64,000 nucleotides of DNA, taken from positions 31,314-95,313 of the forward strand of contig NZ_CABFPH010000011.1 in the NCBI RefSeq assembly GCF_902141845.1. The letters are read 5' to 3'. This stretch comes from Methylobacterium symbioticum. Its GTDB lineage: Bacteria > Pseudomonadota > Alphaproteobacteria > Rhizobiales > Beijerinckiaceae. Position numbers and translations under genes: made by a program. This document shows, piece after piece, positions 7,138 through 16,268 of the stretch; the stretch's first letter is position 1; every line of letters starts with the position of its first letter. The notes under the pieces were generated by a model, which did not search any database, was not told where the DNA came from, and worked only from the letters and a program-made list of their open reading frames with translations.

Positions 7138-7830
7138 ATGACAGCACAGCCCACTATCGAGACCCCCGCCACCCCGGCCACCCGAAGCGTCCCCCGAGGC
7201 CAGCACGAGCCGACCTCCCGCGCGGCCGTCCAGGGCTGCCTCACCTTCTTCAACGACGCCGTGGCCCACTGCCAGGGCCCGACGGTCGTCTCCGCGCCGA
7301 AATCCGAGCACCTGCTTCTTGGCTTGCCGCACGGATCGATCAACGCGGCGTTCCTCCAGGACCGGCCTCAGGGCCCCGTGATCGGCTGGAGGATCGGGGA
7401 TCGCAGCCCGCGCTTCACCGTGCCGACCGGCTTCCTGATCCTCCGAGCCCTCTGCCTGTTCGGCGGCTTCCCGTTCATCGACACCAACAAGAAGGGCGGC
7501 CGGGAGCAGCACTACGTCGAGGTCTTGGCCGAGGGGTACACCCTCCAGCGCCTCATGGTCGGCGCCGAGCCCGGCGAGGTGGTCCGGCTTCTCGGCGACC
7601 ATCACGACCTCCTCCCCTGGTGCCTGTCCGTCGAGGGCAGCCATCCGCGGGCCAAGCGGGACCGGCGGGGCGCCATCAGGCTCGCCCTGGCGCTGTACGA
7701 CAAGAACGCGGCGGACTGGGGCTTGGCTGATCTGCTGAGCCGGGCGCAGTACGAGGCCCTGCTCCGAGGTGCCTTCCGCCTGTATGACGCCGAGCACGCG
7801 CACCACCTGCTCCGCCCGATCGGCAGCTAG
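7138..7830 (+). CDS. Hypothetical element protein (230 aa)
   Basis: A 230-residue soluble protein that I do not recognise. Residues 1-25 are a Pro/Thr-rich leader. The middle contains LILRALCLFGGFPFIDTNKKGG, and the C-terminal half is helical with IRLALALYDKNAADWGLADLL. There is no signal peptide and no clear catalytic motif. It is the first sizeable plus-strand gene after the promoter-like array and 219 bases upstream of the phage-type lysin, so it is likely expressed with that gene. No good ribosome-binding site is visible before the ATG, and an in-frame later start is possible. Confidence 0.6.
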   Translation: MTAQPTIETPATPATRSVPRGQHEPTSRAAVQGCLTFFNDAVAHCQGPTVVSAPKSEHLLLGLPHGSINAAFLQDRPQGPVIGWRIGDRSPRFTVPTGFLILRALCLFGGFPFIDTNKKGGREQHYVEVLAEGYTLQRLMVGAEPGEVVRLLGDHHDLLPWCLSVEGSHPRAKRDRRGAIRLALALYDKNAADWGLADLLSRAQYEALLRGAFRLYDAEHAHHLLRPIGS

Positions 7831-8049
7831 CGCACAGACCCCTGCCCGAGATCCCCGCCTCGCTGAGCCCGAAGCCCTTTCGCGGGGCCGGCATCGAGCG
7901 CGGGGTGAGGCGGGCCCGGGAGGTCTCCAGGGGTGGCGCCTCTCGGGCCCTAGCAGCCTGAACCCAAGCCCAGCCGCCCCGCACCATCACCCATCCACAT
8001 CGCCAGTCAGTGCGCCCCGAGGCCCCTTCAGGCCGCGGAAGCTACCCCT

Positions 8050-11000
8050 TTGCCTATCGGTACGGGGGTCTCGGGAACGCATGCCCAATGCAGGACCACC
8101 CCTTTGGCCAGAGCACCCTACAGACCCGTTGAGCTGAGCGAGGCCCTGCGGCCCGTGGCAGCCCCCGTTGACACCTTCGTCCAGGCACAGGCCCCCTCCC
8201 GAGACACCTCCCTTCAGGACCTCGCACGCTCCCTCTCCGGCCTCGGCGGCAGCCTGGCGGGTCTCGTCGGCCAGCGGGACAAGCAGACCGAGGAAGAAGA
8301 CAAGATCCGCGGCGAGGCGGCCTTCTGGCAGAGCAATGGCACCGGGGCCGCCGATGCCGTCTCCAAGGGCCTGATGCCCGCCCAAGCGTCCCCCGCCTTC
8401 ATGCGCGGCTGGAAGCAGGCCGAGGGCACCGTGGCCGGTGGCGTCTTGGAGCAGAAGTTCTCGGCGGCCTACGATGCTTGGGAGGGGAAGACCTCCGCCG
8501 ACCCGAAGGCATTCGACGGCTTCCTCCAGGGCTTTCTCAAGGAGAACGTCAAGACCAACGACCCGGATGTGCTCCAGGGCCTTCTCCCGAAGGTCCGGCA
8601 GCTCAACGCCAACTACCTCCAGCGGCACATCGGGGACGCCTCGAAGGCCGCCACGCAAGGGCTGCTCCAAGCCTCCGCGGCGCAGGACAGCCAGGCACTC
8701 GAAGCCGCCAACACTGCGGGCCTCGCGAGCCGCAAGGGCACCGACTACGAGGCGGTCTTCAAGTCCATCGAGGCGAACCGCGAGGCCAAGCTCAAGCTCG
8801 GCGCCAACGCCCAGGACTACGACAAGCAGGTGGTGGTGGACGGGATCACCGCTGCCGCCGTCCAGCTCCGGGACCCGAAGATCCTCGACTTCCTGGACCG
8901 CAAGGTGCCCGGGACCGACTACGCATGGTCCAACACCCCGTACGGCCGGGAGCAGCGCCAGAAGACCATCGACACCCTGGAGACCATGGGCCGGCGGTCC
9001 ATCGGGGATGACGAGAAGCGGCGCCGTGAGGAGAAGGCGGAGGCGAAGGACTCCGTCACCCGAGACACCATCGCCGCCATCACCAAGGACCCGCGAGCCC
9101 CGATCCCGGAGGAGCTACTGGCCCGCGGTGAGAAGGTGGACCCGGACTTCCGCATCAATGCCATCCGGTGGCGCGACACGATCGGCAAGCAGGGGCAGAC
9201 CTCCGACCCCGAGGACCTTCTCGCTGTCACCTCCGACATCCTCAATGGGGGCGGTCTCCAGCGCGTCCAGCGGGCCATGCGGGACGGGGTCTTCAGGAAC
9301 CCCGAGGATCTGACGCGGGCCTACAAGCTCGCCGAGGGCATGAAGGAGCACGGCCCAGCCCTCACCGCCATCTTCTCCTCCGACCAGTCCAAGACCATCG
9401 AGCGGACCATCCGGGAGCGCACGCTCCGACAGAACGATCGGACGGCCATCCTCGACCCGGACGGCATGTCGGATACCGGCTTGGCGGCACGTCACGACTA
9501 CCGGATGCAGATCCTTGCGTGGATGGCGGCCAACCCCGGTGCCGATCCCATTCAGCAGCAGGAAGCCATCTCGAAGATCGGCGCGGCGATCCTCGGGCGC
9601 CTCGGGACCAACGACGACGGGGACAAGACCTATGACCGGGCTGGGCTGACGGGGGGCAATCCTTTCGAGAACCGCGAGCCGGCCGCACCGGGTGCCGTAG
9701 AGGGCGGACGCTCCAACCCGGGGGCCACCAAGGTGCCAAACCGTTCGACCCCGCCAGGTGCCCCCGCTGTGCCGCCCGCGCCTACGCCCATGCCGGAGAC
9801 GGACGCGATGGGCAGCCCGATCGGAGGGACCGAGATGACCACCGACCCGGGGGCCCGCCCTGCGCATAAGCGGAGCACCTACGATGGTGCCGCAGCTTGG
9901 TTCAAATCGCTCTCACCCGAAAGCAAGGCAGTCGTGGAGAGAAAGGCGGCGCAAGCGGGCATAGATGTGCGCCAAGCGTCGCAGATTCTTTATCAGCAGG
10001 CCCTCGACGCTGGGCTGATCGCATCCGACGATGATCCAACCCCGGTTTCCCGTCCCAAGCTGGCTCCGGTTCAGCCGCCGGCCGCTCCCGTTCAGACCGT
10101 CCCCGCCACGCCAGCTCCCGGCCGCCAGTCATCCGCGGAGCCGGGCTCGATGCCGCCTGCCCGCGCACCGGACGGCACGCCCATCGAGACGGCCTCGGCG
10201 AGCACGACCACAGCCCCCGGCGCCCCCGATCCGACCGCCGAAGCCGTCTCCGGGTTCCAGCGTGTCGTCAGCGGCGCCTACTCGGGCCAGGCCACCTTCG
10301 ACGGCATCAAGGCTACCCTCAACGGCCGGACCTTCACCGGCCCCGCCAGCCCGGAGCAGGTTGCGCGGCAGTTCGAGGGCCTGGACGAGACCAACCCGAA
10401 GCACCGCGCGGCCCTCACCGCATTCCTGTCCAAGGCCGCGGGCCAGCGCATCGACCCCGCCAAGGTGCCATGGTGCGCGGCCTTCGTGGACAGCGTACTG
10501 GACGCCTCCGGCCGGCAGACACGCGGCTCCCTTCGGGCAGCGGACTTCCTCGACTACGGCACCGCCACCGACCAGCCCACCCGCGGGGACGTGGTGGTCT
10601 TCAAATCCATGGCCCGTGGCTCCAGCGGCCATGTCGGCTTCGTGGTCGGCATCGAGGGCGATCGGGTCCGCTACCTCGCCGGCAACGACGACAACAAGGT
10701 ACAGGAGGATACCCTGCCGCTGAGCAAGGTGGCGGGCTTCAGGCGACCGCCCGAGGCCGGCACGCGTGGCCCCTTCGCGGTGGGCGCCCGTGATGGTGGT
10801 GGCGCGAGTAAGGAGGTCTCGGCGGCCTTCGTGCGGGCTCTGAGCAGCACGGGCAAGGCTGCGGGCACCTTCGCGGCGCCCGAGGTCCAGGCCGACCCGA
10901 GAGCCGCCCGCATCCTCGACCTGGTGAGCGGGGCGGAGCTGAAGGGGACCGAGGCCGGCAACTACAATGCCGTCTACGGCAATGCCGCTGCCACCGAGGA

Positions 11001-11874
11001 CCTGAGCCGGCGCACGCTGGATCAGACCATCGCGTGGTCGCAGTCCCGCGGCACCTCATCCTCGGCGACCGGCCGCTACCAGTTCCTCGCCAGCACCCTG
11101 GAGAGCCTGAAGTCGGAGCTGAAGCTGTCGGGAAGCGAGCCCTTCAGCCCGGCGCTTCAGGACCGCATGGCGCTGGCCCTGCTCAACCGCAGGGGTTTCC
11201 GGGAGTGGACCGTGGGCAAGCTCACCGACGACGCCTTCGCGGCCAACCTCGCGAAGGAGTGGGCCTCGCTGCCGAACCCGGCCACCGGCAGGAGCCACTA
11301 TGCGGGCGACGGGGTGAACAAGGCACTGGTCTCGCCCTCTCAGGTACGGGCCGCGCTGACAGGCACCGGGGCGTTCCCGGCGGCTCGCCTGGAGCAGGCC
11401 GCGCAGACCCTCGCGAAGCAGGCAGGCGGGCCGGAGTTCACCCGGAAGGTCCGCACCATGTTCGGCGGCGGCAGCGGTGCGGGTGGGCAGCAGGCCGGGC
11501 CGGCAGTGGACGCCTATGCCAACGCCCCGAGCCCGGACCTCGCGGCCCGGCTCCGAGCGGCCAACCCGGACCCTGTCGGCAACAGCGCGGCGGTCCTGGC
11601 GGAGGTGGCGCCCGACCTCGCGGCAGTGATCCGCAGGGCCCAGGCGGAGAACCCGAAGCTGCGCTTGGCGGTGGTCTCGCGGAAGGGTGAGGCGGGCGCC
11701 GAGGTCTGGCCGGTGGATGCCGAGGGCCGGATCTCCTTCGATCCCGCCCAACAGGATGCCGTGGGCGCAGCCGTGCGGAGGTCGGCCACGCAGCTTGGCT
11801 TCGGCGTGAACATCGGCGGCGGCTTGGGCGGTGGCCGCACTCACATCGAGATGGCCCCGACGACGCGGGCGTGA
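8050..11874 (+). CDS. Phage-type multimodular peptidoglycan hydrolase (1274 aa)
   Basis: Very large protein with phage-structural character. Residues 1-480 are charged and mostly helical, and 530-735 are a Pro/Ala/Thr-rich linker. About 740-900 is a CHAP/NlpC-P60-like (TIGR02594-like) amidase domain with Cys809 (VPWCAAF) and His861 (GHVGFVVG). About 955-1095 is a lambda endolysin R-like (GH104) transglycosylase with candidate catalytic Glu963 or Glu968, plus TGRYQFL, FSPALQDRMAL and EWASLPN motifs. The last 120 residues end in RTHIEM, faintly like an M15 peptidase. Its size recalls gp16 and other internal virion proteins of T7-like phages, which open the wall during DNA entry. The start is uncertain: TTG at 8050 is used because no in-frame ATG exists near the N-terminus. 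Confidence 0.75.
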   Translation: MPIGTGVSGTHAQCRTTPLARAPYRPVELSEALRPVAAPVDTFVQAQAPSRDTSLQDLARSLSGLGGSLAGLVGQRDKQTEEEDKIRGEAAFWQSNGTGAADAVSKGLMPAQASPAFMRGWKQAEGTVAGGVLEQKFSAAYDAWEGKTSADPKAFDGFLQGFLKENVKTNDPDVLQGLLPKVRQLNANYLQRHIGDASKAATQGLLQASAAQDSQALEAANTAGLASRKGTDYEAVFKSIEANREAKLKLGANAQDYDKQVVVDGITAAAVQLRDPKILDFLDRKVPGTDYAWSNTPYGREQRQKTIDTLETMGRRSIGDDEKRRREEKAEAKDSVTRDTIAAITKDPRAPIPEELLARGEKVDPDFRINAIRWRDTIGKQGQTSDPEDLLAVTSDILNGGGLQRVQRAMRDGVFRNPEDLTRAYKLAEGMKEHGPALTAIFSSDQSKTIERTIRERTLRQNDRTAILDPDGMSDTGLAARHDYRMQILAWMAANPGADPIQQQEAISKIGAAILGRLGTNDDGDKTYDRAGLTGGNPFENREPAAPGAVEGGRSNPGATKVPNRSTPPGAPAVPPAPTPMPETDAMGSPIGGTEMTTDPGARPAHKRSTYDGAAAWFKSLSPESKAVVERKAAQAGIDVRQASQILYQQALDAGLIASDDDPTPVSRPKLAPVQPPAAPVQTVPATPAPGRQSSAEPGSMPPARAPDGTPIETASASTTTAPGAPDPTAEAVSGFQRVVSGAYSGQATFDGIKATLNGRTFTGPASPEQVARQFEGLDETNPKHRAALTAFLSKAAGQRIDPAKVPWCAAFVDSVLDASGRQTRGSLRAADFLDYGTATDQPTRGDVVVFKSMARGSSGHVGFVVGIEGDRVRYLAGNDDNKVQEDTLPLSKVAGFRRPPEAGTRGPFAVGARDGGGASKEVSAAFVRALSSTGKAAGTFAAPEVQADPRAARILDLVSGAELKGTEAGNYNAVYGNAAATEDLSRRTLDQTIAWSQSRGTSSSATGRYQFLASTLESLKSELKLSGSEPFSPALQDRMALALLNRRGFREWTVGKLTDDAFAANLAKEWASLPNPATGRSHYAGDGVNKALVSPSQVRAALTGTGAFPAARLEQAAQTLAKQAGGPEFTRKVRTMFGGGSGAGGQQAGPAVDAYANAPSPDLAARLRAANPDPVGNSAAVLAEVAPDLAAVIRRAQAENPKLRLAVVSRKGEAGAEVWPVDAEGRISFDPAQQDAVGAAVRRSATQLGFGVNIGGGLGGGRTHIEMAPTTRA

Positions 11875-11895
11875 CGGAACACGGAGACGGCAGCG

Positions 11896-12108
11896 ATGAT
11901 GAGCGACGACAGGACCGAAGGCGAGCCTACCGTGGCAGAGGGCATCGTGCGGATGTTTGAGGAAGCCAATGCGGCCGGCACCGAGACCACGCCTCCTGCT
12001 GCCGCCACGCCAGCCGAGAGCGCCCGCCTGATGGATGAGGCGTTCGAGCGGTGGGAGCGGGCGAAGGGTCTCAACGTGGTGCCGTTCCCGAGGCAGGCGG
12101 CGCGGTAG
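11896..12108 (+). CDS. Small hypothetical protein downstream of the lysin (70 aa)
   Basis: Short acidic protein beginning MMSDDRTEGEPTVAEGIVRMFEEA. It has a Thr/Pro/Ala-rich middle and a helical C-terminus (ARLMDEAFERWERAKGLNVVPFP). It starts 22 bases after the lysin stop, with an ACGGAGACGG purine run as ribosome-binding site, so it is probably co-transcribed. No family is recognised. Confidence 0.55.
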   Translation: MMSDDRTEGEPTVAEGIVRMFEEANAAGTETTPPAAATPAESARLMDEAFERWERAKGLNVVPFPRQAAR

Positions 12109-12193
12109 GGGTCAGAGCCAGACACGAAGGTGGCGGAGGGCTTCATGGGCTCTCCGCCGCCGCCGTCCTGAGGTTAGGGCTCTTGGTGAGTCC

Positions 12194-12862
12194 TCAAGGC
12201 ATCGTTCTAGTATCGGGATAGGACCGAACCCGGGTCCGACCCTCGACCATGCCAGCGGGCGAGAGCGTTGCGCTGGAGGCTGTGGGATCAAGCTCAGTGG
12301 TCGTTGCGGTCGGCGCGGCCCAACCCTCGTTCCGCCACTGTTGCGTCCGCTCGTGCATGTCGAGGGAGCCATGCTGCTCTAGGATATCCATCACCATCAG
12401 TGCTTGGGCGTCGTCGGCCCGTACGGTGACCAGCGTGCCACCTCGGCGCACGCCCTCCGAGTAGGCGTGGGCGTCAGTCTCGCCCATACCGGCGCCAGCA
12501 AGACTGCCGACCAAGCCGCCCGCCGCCGCTCCGATGCCGGCGCCGGTCAAGGCGCTCACAAGCCAGCCGGCGGCCACGACAGGCCCGACGCCCGGTATGG
12601 CGAGAAGTCCGAGACCGGCGAGGAGACCCGCGCCACCGCCGACCACTGTGCCGAGCGTTGCACCTGTACCGGCTCCGGTCTCCGCCCCCTGCTTGGCCTC
12701 ATGGTGATTGCCCGAAGTGACCCGCCCGGCGTGGCGGTCTCCCTCGTTGTTGCTGACGATGCTGATGTCGGAGTGCGGGATGCCGCCTGCTTCAAGCTTG
12801 CCAACTGCGGTGCTGGCGTCCTCGTAGCGATCGAATATCGCCGTGACCATTTGCTTTGCCAT
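12194..12862 (-). CDS. General stress protein 17M-like/glycine-zipper membrane protein (222 aa)
   Basis: Residues 1-45 (MVTAIFDRYEDASTAVGKLEA, then IPHSDISIVSNNE) match the N-terminal fold of YflT/general stress protein 17M-like proteins. Residues about 78-150 are Gly/Ala-rich with glycine-zipper spacing, including LLAIPGVGPVVAAGWLVSAL, and could insert in a membrane. A second alpha/beta half follows (RGGTLVTVRADDAQALMVMDIL). Proteins of this build are induced by stress in many soil and plant-surface bacteria, but their biochemical role is unknown. It is first in a run of minus-strand genes for stress-like or exported proteins. Confidence 0.75.
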   Translation of the reverse strand: MAKQMVTAIFDRYEDASTAVGKLEAGGIPHSDISIVSNNEGDRHAGRVTSGNHHEAKQGAETGAGTGATLGTVVGGGAGLLAGLGLLAIPGVGPVVAAGWLVSALTGAGIGAAAGGLVGSLAGAGMGETDAHAYSEGVRRGGTLVTVRADDAQALMVMDILEQHGSLDMHERTQQWRNEGWAAPTATTTELDPTASSATLSPAGMVEGRTRVRSYPDTRTMP

Positions 12863-12910
12863 GGTGGCCTCCTGGATGATGATCGTGGTTGGGTGTCAGG
12901 GTGCCGCTGC

Positions 12911-13297
12911 CTATTGGACGGCGACGTTGCCCTTGAAGTCCACGCCGACGTTGACGGACTTGCCGTTCATCATCGCGGTGCCGCGCCAGATGCCCTTGTC
13001 GTCCTTCTTGAGGTCCTTCGCCTCCTTGTAGCCGGCATCCTCCAGACGCTTGCGGATTTGCGCCTCGGTGAAGCTGTTGGCGCCTTCCTCAAGCTTGGCG
13101 CTCGATGCCGTGCCCGTGGTGCCCGGATTGTTGGCGTCAGGCCTGTCGGTGTTCGGCCGAGTGACAGCCTGCTGACCGCCCGACTTCTCGCTGGTAGCGG
13201 CGTCAGGGGCAGGTTTGCCGGTCACGGTAGTCTGCGCGACAGCGGGGCTCAGGCCCAGCAGAGCGAGCAGTGTCAGGGCGGTGAATGTCTGGCGCAT
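12911..13297 (-). CDS. Exported PepSY-like domain protein (128 aa)
   Basis: Signal peptide MRQTFTALTLLALLGLSPAVA, cleaved near AVAQ. A polar linker follows (residues 25-72). A compact C-terminal domain (73-128) has SFTEAQIRKRLEDAGYKEAKDL, then KGIWRGTAMMNGKSVNVGVDF, resembling the helix-strand-strand PepSY-type or BON-like small periplasmic folds. Probably periplasmic, with no enzymatic motif. The gene is followed on the same strand by the stress-17M-like gene. Confidence 0.65.
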   Translation of the reverse strand: MRQTFTALTLLALLGLSPAVAQTTVTGKPAPDAATSEKSGGQQAVTRPNTDRPDANNPGTTGTASSAKLEEGANSFTEAQIRKRLEDAGYKEAKDLKKDDKGIWRGTAMMNGKSVNVGVDFKGNVAVQ

Positions 13298-13633
13298 TGC
13301 GCTTCTCCCGAATTATCTCTCGGAAGAAATTCTAAGTGCGTGCGGAGCGTTCCAAAAATAAAGACCCTCACTCAGGCTTGACCTTGCAAGGATCTGTATG
13401 CCAGCTCAGCATTATTCTTGCGGACGGACTGAGATCTGCGGCAGTGATTGTTCGCACTGCTCGCTGCCGCCGGCATCGACGCTGGTTAACGTTCACACCC
13501 TGTGAGGAAATCCATGCGGCACCGCAGCCGTGGTGGGTGCTTGCTCACTCGTGGCGGCGGGGAAGCCTTTCGCTGGCACCTCCCGCCGTCGCTCGGTCAG
13601 CCTAGCGCCTCCGCCTTCGGAGCGCTGAGGCGG

Positions 13634-14329
13634 CTACTTGGTGAAATGCCCAGGTGAAATGGGATCGCTTGCCGGGAACGTATCCTCGACCGCCTCATCA
13701 AGCTGACGCTCCCGGCGCTCGGCGTGCCTCTCCTTCGGAGATCCGCTTCGGGGCGACCTGCCGCGACCGAAGACGCCGTAATGCCACGCCAACAAGCCGA
13801 TCCCAGTCGCGGCTGCCGTGAGCGTGGCGATGAGGGCGGTCTCGCTCGACAACACCCCGCCCAGCGCAACCCGCTGCCGGCTTTGAAGGGCACCAGTCTT
13901 GGCGCGGATAAACGCTCGGGTCGCGGTGTTGACTTCCTGAGGCGAGAGCAGCTTGCGAGCCGCGGGGATCAGCTCGTGCGTATGGCGGTGTAGGTGTTGG
14001 TCCACGAGAAAGGTGGCGTCCTCGAATGTGTTGAGCCAACCCTGCGAGCCTTTCTGCCGGTGCCGAGCGAGAGTCTTGAGGTGCCGCATGAACTCAGAGT
14101 GGCCGTGATGCAGATCCTCGATGAGGTCTCGCGTGCCACTCTCACGGCTCAGAGGCGCGTAGAGGCTGGCATCGAGCCCGACAGCATGCAGCTCAAGCTC
14201 ACCCATCAGGTCACCCAACATGCGCTCACGGCTGCGAACCACACCGGGGCCGTTCAGGGCATAGGGGATCTCACGGATGAGTTGGGCGATGTTCTCGTGG
14301 TCGCGCTCGATGAGCTGCCAAAGGTCCAT
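13634..14329 (-). CDS. Hemerythrin-like HHE domain protein with C-terminal membrane segment
   Basis: Residues 1-150 form a four-helix HHE cation-binding domain with histidines spaced for a di-iron site: RDHENI near 10, ELHAVG near 49, HHGHSEFMRHL near 74-84 and LHRHTHELIP near 117-125. A transmembrane segment follows (about 168-190, IATLTAAATGIGLLAWHYGVF). The tail has EDTFPASDPIS, a motif shared by many small alphaproteobacterial proteins. HHE proteins store or sense oxygen, NO or iron. The ATG at 14329 has AGGAG at ideal distance; an upstream in-frame ATG lacks it. Confidence 0.8.
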   Translation of the reverse strand: MDLWQLIERDHENIAQLIREIPYALNGPGVVRSRERMLGDLMGELELHAVGLDASLYAPLSRESGTRDLIEDLHHGHSEFMRHLKTLARHRQKGSQGWLNTFEDATFLVDQHLHRHTHELIPAARKLLSPQEVNTATRAFIRAKTGALQSRQRVALGGVLSSETALIATLTAAATGIGLLAWHYGVFGRGRSPRSGSPKERHAERRERQLDEAVEDTFPASDPISPGHFTK

Positions 14330-14838
14330 ACGCGGTACTCCTGTAAGTAGCACCACCCAAACTTCCTGCACCTTCTAGCTGTTCCAAGGGCTGCTGCCGG
14401 TCGGCGCCAAGCTCGCTCCCCGTGATTGTCGGTCCTCTGCTCCGGGCGAGACCAACACTCACGGAGACCGGCCCGCCTGACCTTCATCGGCGTTTTCGCA
14501 CTGAGCCTAATGCCGTTCCTCCTGGCGCACCTGCGGGAGCGACGAGGCCGGCGGCAGAGGATGAAGCGGGAGGCCGAGGAGCCTCCTTAGATAGAGTGCG
14601 GAGGTGCTGCCCACCATCGACGTGGCTTTGGGCGGCACCCCATACTTTCCTTCACGGTCACCCTGAGCACTACTGCCTCGACAACACGAGACCGTCCTTC
14701 CTGTCCTGTTGATGAAGGGAGTGGCCGAAAGCCCAGACCCTCATGCTTTCACCAGCCCGCCCATCGTCATCTTGGATCGGGGGTCTCAAGGGCCGAAGGC
14801 CCGCCCCAAGGCAGTTCGAGGTAATTTGTGGGAAAGCG
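14330..14838. other. Intergenic spacer between stress genes and the OLD nuclease
   Basis: Contains the short membrane-type frame at 14426-14590. Otherwise no coding frame stands out. Composition drops from GC-rich to AT-rich at about 14820, where the OLD-type gene ends. Confidence 0.5.
14426..14590 (+). CDS. Small membrane ORF related to the one at 6237 (uncertain start)
   Basis: A 54-codon frame with the core FIGVFALSLMPFLLAHLRER and the basic tail RRGRRQRMKREAEEPP. It matches the small protein at 6237-6386 in the FALSLMPFL stretch and in overall layout. Only a TTG start (14426) is available before an in-frame stop, and the N-terminal 18 residues do not resemble the homologue, so this may be a truncated remnant. 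Confidence 0.35.
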   Translation: MSVLCSGRDQHSRRPARLTFIGVFALSLMPFLLAHLRERRGRRQRMKREAEEPP

Positions 14839-16233
14839 TCAGGACTTGATATCTGCTTTTGCTCCATCGATATAGGTGGAAATATCGGCCAACATTTTAC
14901 GGGTGCTCTCTATATATTCCGTCCGAACTTCGAGCTTATCATCGAAAAGCCCTTCAACCGCCTCGGAGGGCTTCCTTGCGCTTTTGGTACGGATATCTTT
15001 CGCTGGTATGCAGGCGAAAAAGAAATCAGGAAACTCGGTTTGAAGCTTCTGTTGAACGTCCTCCTTATCGCCATCCAGCAAGCCAGCAACTTTCTTAAAG
15101 CCGAGATCTCGGAGTATTAAACACAAGTGCTGCATGTTTCCAGCTCCGCCGACACCCCATCCGAAGAAATCACCGCTTATCTCAACGCCTAGTTTTTCGG
15201 CTAACTTGGGGTACAGCAAGACATCTTCTTGGCCCTCGGTGAGTATAATTCCTTCTTCTTGAAAAAACAACTCTCGCGCATCAAGACCAAAGACGTGCGG
15301 ATTATATAGATTACCGGCGGATAGTCGCCTGATTGATTCGATCGATTGCTCGGATAGCTGGTATAGCTGCGTTCCGTCAGTGCCAGTCGTTACGCGGAGG
15401 AATTGTCCGCCTGATAGAAGGATTCGAGGGTCAACAAAATACGGAGAATGAGTCGAAATTACAATCTGCCGATCCGAAGACAAACGCATTAAAAGTCTTG
15501 CAAGTCTTTTTTGGAGTGCGGGATGAAGAGAAAGCTCAGGCTCATCTATAAAAATTGCCTCTCCCGGATCGGAATCATAAAGAGAATCAACTATTGAAAA
15601 TATACTTACGATACCTTCTCCCATACCATCGCTTGAGTGTGAGTTTGGGCCATTAAAAAACTTAAGAAAATACGCCCCCTGGTCAGATTGATCTATCGTC
15701 CAGACGGGCATAAAGCCTAAAACCTCGCCCAGCATTCTGTTAAAAGCTTCTGGATTTCTCAGCGCGTTAAACAGACGCTGCTCGAAATTTGTCAAATTCG
15801 AAGATCTTTGTGCGGGCAATGTCAGACTCTGTACATAGTTAGCACGATTTTGCTCATGCTTGCTGAAGTATGGGGCGAACGACCTCCTGGACGGGAGAAC
15901 GAAAATCCTGTAGCTTTGATCTACGTTTACTTTTACTGTCTCACTCGACCCCTTCGAGACGGAATGAATTCTCTCAATTTTTCCGTTTATCTCGTATGTG
16001 ATCTCCACATATTCAAGTTCTGGATTTCTTGTGCCAGCGGTAAAACTTACTGACTGGTATCCAGATCTTGCTCTTACAGCCTCAAGGACAGATGACTTTC
16101 CGGAGTTGTTCGGCCCGGTTAATACCGTAAGCCCGCCCCCCGGAGTTCCGTTTGGCTGAGCGAACCTAACTGTGCCAGTATTTTTGAATCCGCGATATCC
16201 AGAGATTTGCACAGAAGATATTGCCATTGCCAA
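14839..16233 (-). CDS. OLD-family ATP-dependent nuclease (AAA ATPase + TOPRIM, 464 aa)
   Basis: SMC/RecF-like ATPase fused to a TOPRIM nuclease, the plan of OLD proteins, which act in phage exclusion and DNA damage. The Walker A is at residues 40-48 (GPNNSGKSS). A signature-like SDGMGEGI lies at 201-208, Walker B with D230/E231 (FIDEPELSLHP), and STHSP at 260-264. The TOPRIM domain has E333 (LTEGQEDVL) and D387-x-D389 (GLLDGDKED). The gene is visibly AT-richer than its surroundings. It starts 35 bases after the integrase stop on the same strand, so the two are probably co-transcribed. No GajB-like helicase is adjacent, so a stand-alone (class 1) OLD or a fused PARIS-like ATPase-TOPRIM are the alternatives. 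Confidence 0.85.
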   Translation of the reverse strand: MAMAISSVQISGYRGFKNTGTVRFAQPNGTPGGGLTVLTGPNNSGKSSVLEAVRARSGYQSVSFTAGTRNPELEYVEITYEINGKIERIHSVSKGSSETVKVNVDQSYRIFVLPSRRSFAPYFSKHEQNRANYVQSLTLPAQRSSNLTNFEQRLFNALRNPEAFNRMLGEVLGFMPVWTIDQSDQGAYFLKFFNGPNSHSSDGMGEGIVSIFSIVDSLYDSDPGEAIFIDEPELSLHPALQKRLARLLMRLSSDRQIVISTHSPYFVDPRILLSGGQFLRVTTGTDGTQLYQLSEQSIESIRRLSAGNLYNPHVFGLDARELFFQEEGIILTEGQEDVLLYPKLAEKLGVEISGDFFGWGVGGAGNMQHLCLILRDLGFKKVAGLLDGDKEDVQQKLQTEFPDFFFACIPAKDIRTKSARKPSEAVEGLFDDKLEVRTEYIESTRKMLADISTYIDGAKADIKS

Positions 16234-16268
16234 CAGCCTCGGTCATAGATATTTTCGAAATCATTGTA

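Noticed and set aside
6600..7343. 247-codon minus-strand frame across the repeat array
   Set aside because: It runs through the repeat array and into the antisense of the 7138 gene, Gly/Arg-rich without homology.
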